A DNA stretch of 27,645 nucleotides from assembly GCA_002437565.1 (NCBI GenBank), contig DJQL01000080.1, positions 1-27,645 of the forward strand, given 5' to 3'. The position numbers and the translations under genes were made by a program. Under the pieces are notes generated by a model. The model was not told the origin of the DNA. It saw only the letters and a program-made list of their open reading frames with translations, and did not search any database. Numbering within the stretch: position 1 is the stretch's first letter; every line of letters starts with the position of its first letter. This stretch comes from Prevotella sp. UBA6387. Its GTDB lineage: Bacteria; Bacteroidota; Bacteroidia; Bacteroidales; Bacteroidaceae. This document shows, piece by piece, positions 1 through 7,540 of the stretch.

Positions 1-190
1 CTCTCCGTGTCTTAATCCTTATTGTAATGGATAATGGTCTCTCACTCTGCTGCGGATGAGTTCCGTAAGCACGGTAAACTCGTCTTAATCCTTATTGTAA
101 TGGATAATGGTCTCTCACGGTGTAGTAGCTGCCGTATTCGACGGCAGCAACAGGTCTTAATCCTTATTGTAATGGATAATGGTCTCTCAC
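1..190 (-). CRISPR. CRISPR array, leader-proximal end (3 repeats visible, continues off the left edge)
   Basis: Three identical 37-bp repeats lie at 9-45, 82-118 and 154-190. The spacers are 46-81 (36 bp) and 119-153 (35 bp), and positions 1-8 are the end of a third spacer. Read on the minus strand the repeat ends in GGATTAAGAC, so the last eight bases ATTAAGAC resemble the ATTGAAAC-type 5' handle left by Cas6 in type III systems. It also contains a small ATCC/GGAT inverted repeat. That orientation, the AT-rich leader at 191-363 and a leftward promoter there all say the array is transcribed leftward, co-directional with the cas genes. The repeat next to the leader shows no degeneration. Total array length is unknown. 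Confidence 0.97.
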
Positions 191-201
191 CGTAAATTAT
201 A

Positions 202-218
202 ATAAATATAGTATTTAT
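202..218. repeat. Leader palindrome next to the first repeat
   Basis: A perfect 7-bp inverted repeat, ATAAATA (202-208) and TATTTAT (212-218), is separated by 3 bp and ends 12 nt from the nearest CRISPR repeat. Leader-anchoring sites close to the first repeat guide Cas1-Cas2 in other systems. A role here is inference, and in such AT-rich DNA chance is possible. Confidence 0.4.
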
Positions 219-290
219 GGGAGAAAGACACTGTTTTTAGACCATATAAGACTCGAATTTAACAAAAATTATGTGCCTTTTAAGCGAGTG

Positions 291-321
291 CAAAATTACT
301 ATTTTTATAGAATATGGCAAA
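291..321 (-). promoter_or_regulatory. Array promoter (Bacteroidetes-type)
   Basis: On the minus strand a -33 TTTG (plus-strand CAAA at 318-321) is followed after 19 bp by TAATTTTG (plus-strand CAAAATTA at 291-298). This matches the Bacteroidetes sigma-ABfr consensus TTTG-N19-21-TAnnTTTG exactly. The predicted transcript starts near 284 and runs leftward through about 90 nt of leader into the array. The array can therefore be expressed independently of the long cas operon. Confidence 0.7.
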
Positions 322-363
322 AAAAATGGAGTTAACTATTGTAAAATGATTAAGAGCCGTCTT

Positions 364-1794
364 TTAGCTCAAAAATATCTTTACAACTCTATATCTGCCA
401 TCTGGTTGCTGTTGGGCTAAGAATTTGACCTGTTGATTATTTTTTAGTTGGGCTGATTGACAAATCTTTGGCGGAACAAAGTATTTGTTGATAAATGCAT
501 AGGGTTGTTCTTCCCGTTTTCGTATTATTCCAATACCTTCTATGGTTTTAGGTTCTTGAATAGTGTCTGTGTTCAAATGACGTTTTGTGTTGTGTATTGT
601 CAATATTGTAGGTCTGTGATTGTTTATTTGGTACCTGCACAGGAATATGTCGCCTATTGATGCATTTTTTGGTAATGCTGAATGAGGCATGTATATGGAT
701 ATCGTTTTCTGTCTTTCTGATTTAGATGATTGAATCATATTAAACCATGCTATTGTTTTTCCTTTCTTGTTTTGTCTGTCTCCTGAGTACACAAATTCTT
801 TCTGAGGAAAATCTTGATATACAGCTTCTTCTGCAAGATATGTATTTTGTTCATAAAAAGATGATTGGTCAGTAGCTGCGGCTACGCCTGTTAATGTCTT
901 TTCCAATTCGTATGCTTCTGCGCGAAGTTTCCATCCATTGTGTTTGTATGTGGAAACGTATTTTGCGAGTTCTGCTGCGGCATGAGGTTTATCGCTGCCA
1001 ACAAGCAAGCTGGCAAGTGTGATGTGCAGCTCTCCTGCGTAATCCTCTTTGTCAACCATTGTCAAAGCTTTGCAATAACACGACATCTTGAGCTTGTCAT
1101 TGACTATGTTTCCTAATGCTTGCCAAATATACCACTTGGGATTTTTTCTAAGCATGTCTTCGAAAATTATCTGTGCCTTATGGGACTCTCCCATCCATGC
1201 GTGGAGATTTGCAATGTAGAGGGGGGTGAATTCATATTCAGGGCATTGCTCTTTCACAGTCTTAAAAAATGGCAAAAAAACATGCACGCTGTCATCTGTG
1301 TGATGTGATTTGAGCTCTTTGTATAGCGCAGTAGCGGCTTTGACTACAAGGGATTGAAACAATATTTCTTTCCCATCAGGAGTGATGCCCTTTGTTGGTT
1401 TGAAGTCTTCCTCCATAAAATTGTCTAATCCCCATTTCTGGCAGAATTCCGTGAATGAAAAATCCATTTGATGCGTTTTGTGATATGTTAATGCAAGCAC
1501 CATTATATACGAGTGCAAAAGATTTGGTTGCTTCTCACAGAAATCAAAGTAATAGTCAAATGTCGTTTTAATCTGTATGGGTGTCAATTGCGCAATATTC
1601 GTCTTTACAAACCTGTATATGGTCCACCCTGCTGGTTGATAAAAATATTGTGGAATCTCATTGAGCTTCAGGTATGGAAGTATTTTGTAGAAAGCTTCGT
1701 CGTATTGGCGTTGCTTGCCAAGTTGATAGGCTTGGCTGATAATTGGGGCAATTTCCTTGATGTGTTCTTTTGATTCTCGTTCTTGAATTGTCAT
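364..1794 (-). CDS. TPR-like helical repeat protein with C-terminal OB-like domains
   Basis: Predicted 476 aa, the last gene before the leader, starting 24 bp after cas2 and so probably in the same operon. Residues about 10-320 look all-helical with loosely repeated 30-40-residue units, including stretches such as YIANLHAWMGESHKAQIIFEDM and YIWQALGNI, as in degenerate TPR arrays. Residues about 345-405 and 420-476 look beta-rich. The final part (GIGIIRKREEQPYAFINKYF, then VPP) resembles cold-shock/S1-type OB folds that bind nucleic acid. No nuclease motif or membrane segment is visible. TPR plus OB suggests a scaffold or RNA/DNA-binding accessory factor. The position between cas2 and the array suggests adaptation or crRNA handling, but that is inference only. 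I do not recognise a named family. Confidence 0.75.
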   Translation of the reverse strand: MTIQERESKEHIKEIAPIISQAYQLGKQRQYDEAFYKILPYLKLNEIPQYFYQPAGWTIYRFVKTNIAQLTPIQIKTTFDYYFDFCEKQPNLLHSYIMVLALTYHKTHQMDFSFTEFCQKWGLDNFMEEDFKPTKGITPDGKEILFQSLVVKAATALYKELKSHHTDDSVHVFLPFFKTVKEQCPEYEFTPLYIANLHAWMGESHKAQIIFEDMLRKNPKWYIWQALGNIVNDKLKMSCYCKALTMVDKEDYAGELHITLASLLVGSDKPHAAAELAKYVSTYKHNGWKLRAEAYELEKTLTGVAAATDQSSFYEQNTYLAEEAVYQDFPQKEFVYSGDRQNKKGKTIAWFNMIQSSKSERQKTISIYMPHSALPKNASIGDIFLCRYQINNHRPTILTIHNTKRHLNTDTIQEPKTIEGIGIIRKREEQPYAFINKYFVPPKICQSAQLKNNQQVKFLAQQQPDGRYRVVKIFLS

Positions 1795-1818
1795 TGCAAA
1801 ATATTTTGAAAAGGTTGT

Positions 1819-2298
1819 TTAGAAGAAAAGCGTGTTGGCAGACCTCGTGATAATGTCAATGTTGATCTTTTGCCCTATGACTTTCATGGCTCGCAGCTCA
1901 TCGGTAGCGAGAGGACAGACAATTATGCTGTCTTGGTTGTCATAAAGGGCCTGCACCTCGGTTAGGTCTTGTTTTATCTGCTCGTATATGGATCGGTCCA
2001 ATTGTGCGAGAAAGATGCTTTTTTGTATTCTAAAGCACCCCTTGTCCATAAGGTATTTGGCAATCTCTCGCCTCACCTTGTTGCTCTCTATGTCGTACAT
2101 CACAAAAAACAGCATATCTGTTGCGTTGTTTTTAGGTTGATTGACTATTCCCATAAGGAAGTCTACTCGTTCTTTTAGAGACGGCACATCATCTTGCTTA
2201 CCTGTAGGTCGATTGGGTGGGGGCGATCCGTAAACACCAGCGTGCGTTAGCCGGCGCAATACTTCAATGTATGGTATTGGTTCGCGTTTCTTTCTCAT
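1819..2298 (-). CDS. cas2: Cas2 with N-terminal extension
   Basis: Predicted 159 aa, whereas Cas2 is usually 85-110 aa. The ferredoxin-like core begins near residue 61 with MLFFVMYDIESNKVRREIAK. Asp69 in YDI is the conserved acidic position, followed by KGCFRIQKSIFLAQL, the usual second strand region. Residues 1-60 are an added segment with a proline-rich stretch (GSPPPNRPTGK). Cas2 forms the dimer at the centre of the Cas1-Cas2 spacer integrase. The gene follows the putative primase-polymerase by 18 bp and precedes the TPR/OB gene by 24 bp. No in-frame Met lies immediately before the core, so the extension is probably real. It may contact the neighbouring primase-like protein. Confidence 0.93.
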   Translation of the reverse strand: MRKKREPIPYIEVLRRLTHAGVYGSPPPNRPTGKQDDVPSLKERVDFLMGIVNQPKNNATDMLFFVMYDIESNKVRREIAKYLMDKGCFRIQKSIFLAQLDRSIYEQIKQDLTEVQALYDNQDSIIVCPLATDELRAMKVIGQKINIDIITRSANTLFF

Positions 2299-2316
2299 GC
2301 TCTGTTCTCACCGTTA

Positions 2317-3339
2317 TTAATATGGTAAATTGCTTTGGTCGGCTATGAATGAGCGGATGATGTCTGAGAGTAAGCTGTTGAATTCGTCGTCAGTGCCTCT
2401 ACGTGGCGACTCCACGACACTATATCCTCGTTTGCCGTAGAATAGATTTACCTCTGCTTGTCGCAGACCAAGAGCTGCTCTTATTTTCTTGCCATACTGT
2501 ATATTGATTACTTCTGGCACAACGACCCCCTTGTTTTCTATATATTCTTTCAATGCCACAATTATGTCATCCAACTGTTTTGGCACAAATACGTCGCGCT
2601 TGACAGGTGGCGTGGCTGTTGGTCGAAGTTTTTCACGTATCTTGTCGAATATTTCTTTTGAAGGTTCAGGCGTTCCTGTTGCCAATGATTCCTTCTTTTG
2701 CTTTCTTGATTCTGTTTGTTCTCTTTTCAGGTCAAATGACGCAAGTGGATTGTCGTCGCTTACATAGGCTTCCATGTCAACCGCATCGGCATTGGTGTTG
2801 TAATAAGCCTTTGGGTCTACGCTTACGAAGCATGCTCTTGTTACATCAGACGTTTTTGAGTCAACAACTTGGTCTAATCCTGTCTGACGTGCGAAAGCGT
2901 CTGCGAATGCCTTGTAGAACAAAGAGTAAATACCTTTGTCATAGCATCGCTTTTTTAGGCGAAACATTACCTTTAGCCCATCAAGGCTTGGAGAAGCAAA
3001 GCACATCAAGACACGGCTGTCTTTAGAGATTTTCTCGCGAGTCTCATCTATGTTTAGCTTTTTTGCCGCGAGATGGTCAAAGTCGAGGATGAAGCTTTCG
3101 GTGAATGCAAAGTTTTCCAGACGTCTGAATGGTGGGTTGAAAGCTCCGCACACTATATAAGGTAGTTGGCGCTTTAGTTCAGAATAACCACGTGTGTTAA
3201 GTGAATAGACGATGCGAAGCTGCTGAATGGCCGATGCCATTTGAGGCTTAGGATTTGTCAGGCTATGAAACAGATAGTCTTCGTTGACTTTCCTCAGCTG
3301 GTCCGTGGCCGACTGTATGTTTTCCCCGAACATGATCAT
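2317..3339 (-). CDS. Putative CRISPR-associated primase-polymerase (BT4734/VirE_N-like AEP domain)
   Basis: Predicted 340 aa, beginning 1 bp after the cas1 stop codon and followed by cas2, so it sits inside the adaptation cassette. The N-terminal 190 residues match the layout of the Bacteroidetes BT4734/VirE_N family, a branch of the archaeo-eukaryotic primase (AEP) fold. Visible elements are ILDFDHL at 84-90 (candidate metal-binding DxD, D86/D88), SPSLDGLKVMFRL at 116-128, and SDVTRACFVSVDP at 164-176. Residues 200-250 look like a charged linker, and 250-340 form a small helical domain. AEP primase-polymerases linked to Cas1-Cas2 (CAPP) have been implicated in spacer acquisition by synthesising or repairing DNA ends. 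The same role here is inferred from neighbourhood. The catalytic set is not complete enough by eye to be sure it is active. Confidence 0.7.
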   Translation of the reverse strand: MIMFGENIQSATDQLRKVNEDYLFHSLTNPKPQMASAIQQLRIVYSLNTRGYSELKRQLPYIVCGAFNPPFRRLENFAFTESFILDFDHLAAKKLNIDETREKISKDSRVLMCFASPSLDGLKVMFRLKKRCYDKGIYSLFYKAFADAFARQTGLDQVVDSKTSDVTRACFVSVDPKAYYNTNADAVDMEAYVSDDNPLASFDLKREQTESRKQKKESLATGTPEPSKEIFDKIREKLRPTATPPVKRDVFVPKQLDDIIVALKEYIENKGVVVPEVINIQYGKKIRAALGLRQAEVNLFYGKRGYSVVESPRRGTDDEFNSLLSDIIRSFIADQSNLPY

Positions 3340-3340
3340 T

Positions 3341-4321
3341 TCATTCGTACTTTTTGAATTTCTGTGCCAGTGATTGTGCGTATAAAGAGATCTGTGTCAA
3401 TCGAGACCTCTTATTGCCTTGTATGGTGACTACTTCTGACAGGTAGTCGTTGAGCGATTGTATCAATATCCTTCGTCCAAGTGGTTCCAGCCAATAGCTC
3501 TTGTCCTCACGCACAGAATAGAATTCGTCGGTTACGATGTCTTGAGCCAAAAGGGTGTATACCACATAGTCGACCCATATCCTGTATATTTCTATGACAT
3601 CATACACAAGCACGGGCCTGTTATAATCATCTCTGTGCATCACGCCTATGTACGGATCAATGCCTGCTTTGATAAGTGCGCCCTCTATGCGTCCGTAGAG
3701 CACTCCGTAGCCATAGTTGAGAAATGCGTTGGCCACATCCATGGCAGGATGCTGCGATCGCTCCTTAAAGCGTAATTGCTCGGGAAGAAAGGCGTTTATG
3801 GTTTGGAAATAGATGCTTGCGGCTCTTCCTTCCCATCCTCGGAGGCTTGGAGCCATGTCGTTTACTATTTCGCCTTTTAGTGCTTTCACTTTCGTGCGAT
3901 AGTCTTCTATTCGTGCAATGTTTTTATCTACGTCGGGGTCTGTGGCGTTGGTCTTGCAGAAAAGCAGCATCAGTGCCTGCTCGTTCTCCATTTTCTTGTC
4001 TATCACCCCTTTTATCCATTCCACCGCGTCTTTCGAATAGGTAAAATTGATTTGCCCCTTACGTATGGTGGATATGGAACCGTATCGTGGACTCCATATC
4101 CTGCCCACGGGCTTGCCGTCCTTGTCCATGAACAGAACTTCTATTTCGCGTTCGATTGCGAGCATGACGGCATCTGACGTTATTTGCGCGCCGCGGCTTA
4201 TTTGTATGCCACTGATGCCAACAGATGGTATTCGCTGTCTGCCGCCATCGGCAGAGGTGATTACGAATTGTTCACCATCGCGGTTGAGCGACACGCCATA
4301 TGAATTGAGTATGAGTTCCAT
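3341..4321 (-). CDS. cas1: Cas1 integrase
   Basis: Predicted 326 aa, the usual Cas1 length. The N-terminal beta domain starts MELILNSYGVSLNRDGEQF. The helical catalytic domain carries Glu164 in GWEGRAA, His229 in IGVMHRDDYNRP and Glu244 in VYDVIEIYR, the three metal-binding positions of Cas1 nucleases/integrases. With Cas2 it captures and integrates spacers at the leader-repeat junction. The gene starts 18 bp after the CARF-HEPN gene, with AAGG a few bases before the ATG, and stops 1 bp before the primase-like gene. No reverse transcriptase fusion is present. Confidence 0.97.
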   Translation of the reverse strand: MELILNSYGVSLNRDGEQFVITSADGGRQRIPSVGISGIQISRGAQITSDAVMLAIEREIEVLFMDKDGKPVGRIWSPRYGSISTIRKGQINFTYSKDAVEWIKGVIDKKMENEQALMLLFCKTNATDPDVDKNIARIEDYRTKVKALKGEIVNDMAPSLRGWEGRAASIYFQTINAFLPEQLRFKERSQHPAMDVANAFLNYGYGVLYGRIEGALIKAGIDPYIGVMHRDDYNRPVLVYDVIEIYRIWVDYVVYTLLAQDIVTDEFYSVREDKSYWLEPLGRRILIQSLNDYLSEVVTIQGNKRSRLTQISLYAQSLAQKFKKYE

Positions 4322-4339
4322 GGCCTTGAATTATTTTCG

Positions 4340-6016
4340 TTAAAAATCACGGAATCTGACAAAGTGGAAGTGTGAAAGTTTGCTGCCGTCCATATTGTCT
4401 TCTGTGTCTCTTGTCGTAGTCGAGGCCACGCATCTTATTCCATAGCTCTTGAGTATGCAGACAATCTCATAGGTGAATGTCATCTCTCCCATGACGTGAA
4501 CGGTGAGAGATGCATTGCCATATTGTTTTTTTATATTGTTGGCAGTCTGCTGTGCGAGCATGTCGATGTCTTCTTTTGTGCTGTCGGGGGCAATTCGTGG
4601 AAAATCCATGTCTATTATGTCTCCATATTCTTTTGCGGCTTCAAGCTGATTGTCGTCCCAGCATTCAGCGGCATGGTTGGATAGGTTGAGGAAGACATGG
4701 CTTTTAGGGGTTTGTGCTTGTTGCGCTCTTGTCAATATTGGCTTGAAGAAGTCAAGGCTTTCTTTGATCTTGCTTATTATTTGCTTAGGTTCCAGGGGCT
4801 TTCTTTGCGTTCTGAATCCTGCATGGTTGTAATCGTTACGCGTGCCAGTAATGTTGACGTAATGGTTTATTACGTCCGTTCTTTTCAGAATTTCATCGTT
4901 CAACAGTTTTTGCAGAAGTTCCGGGTCTTTTGCTTCAATGTTGCTCGTTTTATTTCTGAGTTCGTCTTCTTTTACCTTGAATGCTATTCCCACATATCCA
5001 CGCTTTTGCTCATTTGCGATATCAATACCGTTTCTCTCACAGAAAAACGTGTTGATGCCTTCTTGCAATATCGTTATGGCTTGTTGGTATAGCTGTCGGT
5101 CGTAACACCATTTGGCGGCCGCATAACATCTGGATGGGGCATCGGGACTTAGCCTTGCAACTTGCTTTATCTCCTTGAATATAGGATTCAGCGCCTTAAT
5201 GCCTGTATCCTCTATTTTATTCATCAATTCAAGCATTTTTTTAGCCGCCGTGTCTGCCGCTATGCTCATTCCTCTGGCTGTTATGCGCTCTTTGGTGAAA
5301 TCGTCAAGGGCACTTCCCATTCGGTTCACGTTCATCATGTTCGCCGTTCTGAGATTGTTGTCCCTCAAGAATGGTGTCAAGCTGTTTTTTATACAGTCTT
5401 TCAAGTTTTCAGCATATCCGTGTCTTGTGAATTCAGAAGTGGCTATTGTCCATTCCTGCAGTTGGATAAGCGGCATGAGGTTCACGATGGGTGCTCTATT
5501 TGTAGCTCTGTCGCGTGCCTCATAGTTGCCATACACAATGCCTTTCACGGTGACGTGACGTAGAAACTTTGCGTAGTTGCTCAGCACGAGCATCAACATG
5601 GGCAGATAGCGGAAAGCATGGGTGAGGTCGATGTATAACTCATCTTCGTCTTCCAGTTCATCGTAAACTTTTTGGAAGATGGTCCACGTCTCGTCTTCGT
5701 CACTTCCATCTGGCACGTCTATGGCCTTAACGTCGGAAGCCATGTCAATGATAACGCTTTCCAATCCATAGTATGAAGCATTTTTGCCGGTTCTTGGGTT
5801 GTACCGTGTGGTGATTGTCTTGTTCCAATTGCATTCCTTCGACTTGTCTGTCGTGAAAATGCGTATGGCATCTGGTCTTTCATCCTGTTGTGCCAACAGC
5901 TCCAGTGCCGCTTGTTGGATAAACCGTGTAGGCTGGGCGCTGAGTTCATCTTTATAGTATGTGCATTCCTCATATAGTCCTGTTCCGAGGAATGAGAGAA
6001 AAAGTTTCCTTGCCAT
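4340..6016 (-). CDS. CARF-HEPN ribonuclease (Csx1/Csx2-type) with extra C-terminal module
   Basis: Predicted 558 aa. Residues 1-190 resemble the CARF domain of the Csx1/Csx2 families: MARKLFLSFLGTGLYEECTY at the start and IDLTHAFRYLPML at 129-141, a variant of the DxTHG/DxTHxFR signature. Residues about 200-430 are helical. They contain RNDYNH at 393-398, an exact R-x4-H HEPN ribonuclease motif. Such proteins are switched on by cyclic oligoadenylate from Cas10 and degrade RNA non-specifically. Residues about 440-558 are a distinct module, VFLNLSNHAAECW near its start and VHVMGEMTFTYEIV plus HFVRFRDF near its end. It looks like a small stand-alone type III accessory protein (Csx15/Csx16/Csx20-like in my recollection) fused on. 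The gene starts 30 bp after the helicase gene and ends 18 bp before cas1. Confidence 0.88.
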   Translation of the reverse strand: MARKLFLSFLGTGLYEECTYYKDELSAQPTRFIQQAALELLAQQDERPDAIRIFTTDKSKECNWNKTITTRYNPRTGKNASYYGLESVIIDMASDVKAIDVPDGSDEDETWTIFQKVYDELEDEDELYIDLTHAFRYLPMLMLVLSNYAKFLRHVTVKGIVYGNYEARDRATNRAPIVNLMPLIQLQEWTIATSEFTRHGYAENLKDCIKNSLTPFLRDNNLRTANMMNVNRMGSALDDFTKERITARGMSIAADTAAKKMLELMNKIEDTGIKALNPIFKEIKQVARLSPDAPSRCYAAAKWCYDRQLYQQAITILQEGINTFFCERNGIDIANEQKRGYVGIAFKVKEDELRNKTSNIEAKDPELLQKLLNDEILKRTDVINHYVNITGTRNDYNHAGFRTQRKPLEPKQIISKIKESLDFFKPILTRAQQAQTPKSHVFLNLSNHAAECWDDNQLEAAKEYGDIIDMDFPRIAPDSTKEDIDMLAQQTANNIKKQYGNASLTVHVMGEMTFTYEIVCILKSYGIRCVASTTTRDTEDNMDGSKLSHFHFVRFRDF

Positions 6017-6046
6017 AGTTGATAATGTATAGTCTTGTTATAGTGT

Positions 6047-7540
6047 TCAATCAATAAAGAAATCGTCTGCTATGTATAGGGCATCGCTGGCACGTGTCAT
6101 GGCGGTATAGACCCATTGGTATGTACTGCTATCAGGATTATGGCTGAGATACCGGGGAATGTCGAGGTATACGTTGGGCCATTCGCCTCCTTGCGATTTA
6201 TGGCACGTGATGGCGTATCCGTAAACGGCGCGAAGTGCATTGAGGTAAGTGTCGTGCATTAGGTCCCTGTTGTAATCGGCTTCACCTTGCTTGACGTTCT
6301 TATTGCGTTCCCGATTGTGGAAGTCTATGAAGAGATTTTTCTGCTCTACCTGTGTGAGGTTGATATTGTTGGAGTAAAGCAAATCCTCAATGAGCATTGT
6401 GCGATATGCTTTTTTCGTCACCAACTCTTCCACTTCCACGTCAATGAATGTCAAGTTCGCCCTTTCAATCCTGTTGCCAATCGACTTCACTTTTACGAGG
6501 TCTCCGTTCATGAGGCCAGTAGGCATGTTGTTTTGTGTTACAAGCAACAGCTCTCCAACCATCACCCTCGTGTCGGTAAAGCCGAGCTGTTTCCTGACGC
6601 TGACCGACAACATGTTACAATTCTTGTTGGAGCCTGTAATCAGCGTAGAGGCTTCATACCCATTTTGCTTGACATCATCGACATACCTGTTTATGAGTTC
6701 TATCTTTGACCCGACTATTTTGATGTGGTCATAACCTTTTAGCGGAAATTTGCCCCACGTCACATGTGGAGGGTTGTCACAGAGTTGTCGCATCTTTTCA
6801 GATGACAGGATTATATCGTTGTCTTGGCCTTGCCTTACAATCTCTGTCAACGTGGCCGTGGTTATTGGCAAATGGTATGTGCGCTTTATGTATTCGGGCA
6901 TCATGGCGGGCGACTCTCTGCTGTTGATAGGAGGCAATTGGCAGTTGTCACCAACGAATATGAATTTTCCACATGAATCGTATTTCAGCAAGTCGTGCAA
7001 GACCTTGCCCGAACCAAATCTGGCTTGTATGGGGTTGGTACTTGTGACATCGCTTATCATGGAGGCTTCATCGACAATATAGATGGTATGCCCTGCTTGG
7101 TTCTCCAAAGGGGTAAAGCCAAAGTCGAGCAGTAGCTGGCCGGTATTGTCTATGTTGTGGTTTTTCTCTATTGTTTCCACCATCTTGCTTATGTCCTGGT
7201 TGAATCCTTTGAAGCTATATATCCAGCTGTGTACTGTTGATGCTGTATATCCAGTCTTGTCGCATATTACTTTTGCGGCACGCCCGGTGGAAGCCAATGG
7301 CACGAATTGCTTCCCCAAGAATTCTCGCTCTGTCTTAGAGACTTCCGCGCTGTTGGTATAGCCTTGTTCCGTCAGCCATTTTATGAAAGTCCTCAGGAGG
7401 GTGGTCTTGCCAGTCCCGGCGTAGCCAGAGAGAATGAACACTCGGCTGCCGACGTTCTGACAAAACGATTTCAACTTGTCGAAAGCTACCTTTTGTTGGT
7501 AAGTGAGTATAATGTCATTATTGTTGGATACGACATTCAT
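6047..7540 (-). CDS. RecD-like SF1B DNA helicase
   Basis: Predicted 497 aa. Superfamily 1 motifs are present in order: a Q-like motif LTYQQKVAF (12-20), Walker A GYAGTGKTT (39-47), Walker B YIVDEAS (154-160), motif III VGDNCQLPPI (196-205), motif V TCHKSQGGEWP (445-455) and motif VI YTAMTRASDALYI (478-490). This pattern is typical of RecD2/Dda-type 5'-3' helicases without a fused nuclease. The length is close to stand-alone RecD-like helicases. Its ATG overlaps the stop of the CARF nuclease gene (ATGA), so the two are translationally coupled. A helicase of this class is not a standard type III component. It might supply single strands to the CARF nuclease, or prepare ends for Cas1-Cas2 and the primase-like protein. 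Both roles are inference. Confidence 0.93.
   Translation of the reverse strand: MNVVSNNNDIILTYQQKVAFDKLKSFCQNVGSRVFILSGYAGTGKTTLLRTFIKWLTEQGYTNSAEVSKTEREFLGKQFVPLASTGRAAKVICDKTGYTASTVHSWIYSFKGFNQDISKMVETIEKNHNIDNTGQLLLDFGFTPLENQAGHTIYIVDEASMISDVTSTNPIQARFGSGKVLHDLLKYDSCGKFIFVGDNCQLPPINSRESPAMMPEYIKRTYHLPITTATLTEIVRQGQDNDIILSSEKMRQLCDNPPHVTWGKFPLKGYDHIKIVGSKIELINRYVDDVKQNGYEASTLITGSNKNCNMLSVSVRKQLGFTDTRVMVGELLLVTQNNMPTGLMNGDLVKVKSIGNRIERANLTFIDVEVEELVTKKAYRTMLIEDLLYSNNINLTQVEQKNLFIDFHNRERNKNVKQGEADYNRDLMHDTYLNALRAVYGYAITCHKSQGGEWPNVYLDIPRYLSHNPDSSTYQWVYTAMTRASDALYIADDFFID

Larger units (their letters stand above)
191..363 (-). promoter_or_regulatory. CRISPR leader
   Basis: This AT-rich, gene-free stretch of 173 bp lies between the last cas-operon gene and the first repeat. 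Its position next to the adaptation genes, its base composition and its leftward promoter fit the leader, where new spacers are inserted. It contains a 7-bp palindrome 12 bp from the repeat (202-208/212-218). No ORF of note is present. Confidence 0.8.

Noticed and set aside
1..190. Array read rightward (plus strand)
   Set aside because: The plus-strand repeat ends in CTCTCAC, unlike a type III handle, and no promoter or leader-like DNA is seen on the left in this window. The leader, promoter and repeat end all favour the minus strand.
343..380. Possible terminator after the TPR/OB gene
   Set aside because: Only a 4-bp GAGC/GCTC stem with a long loop and no proper T-tract is present.
5719..6054. 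111-codon minus-strand frame at the start of the CARF-HEPN gene
   Set aside because: It is an out-of-frame overlap with a well-supported N-terminal CARF domain, and its translation shows no recognisable feature.
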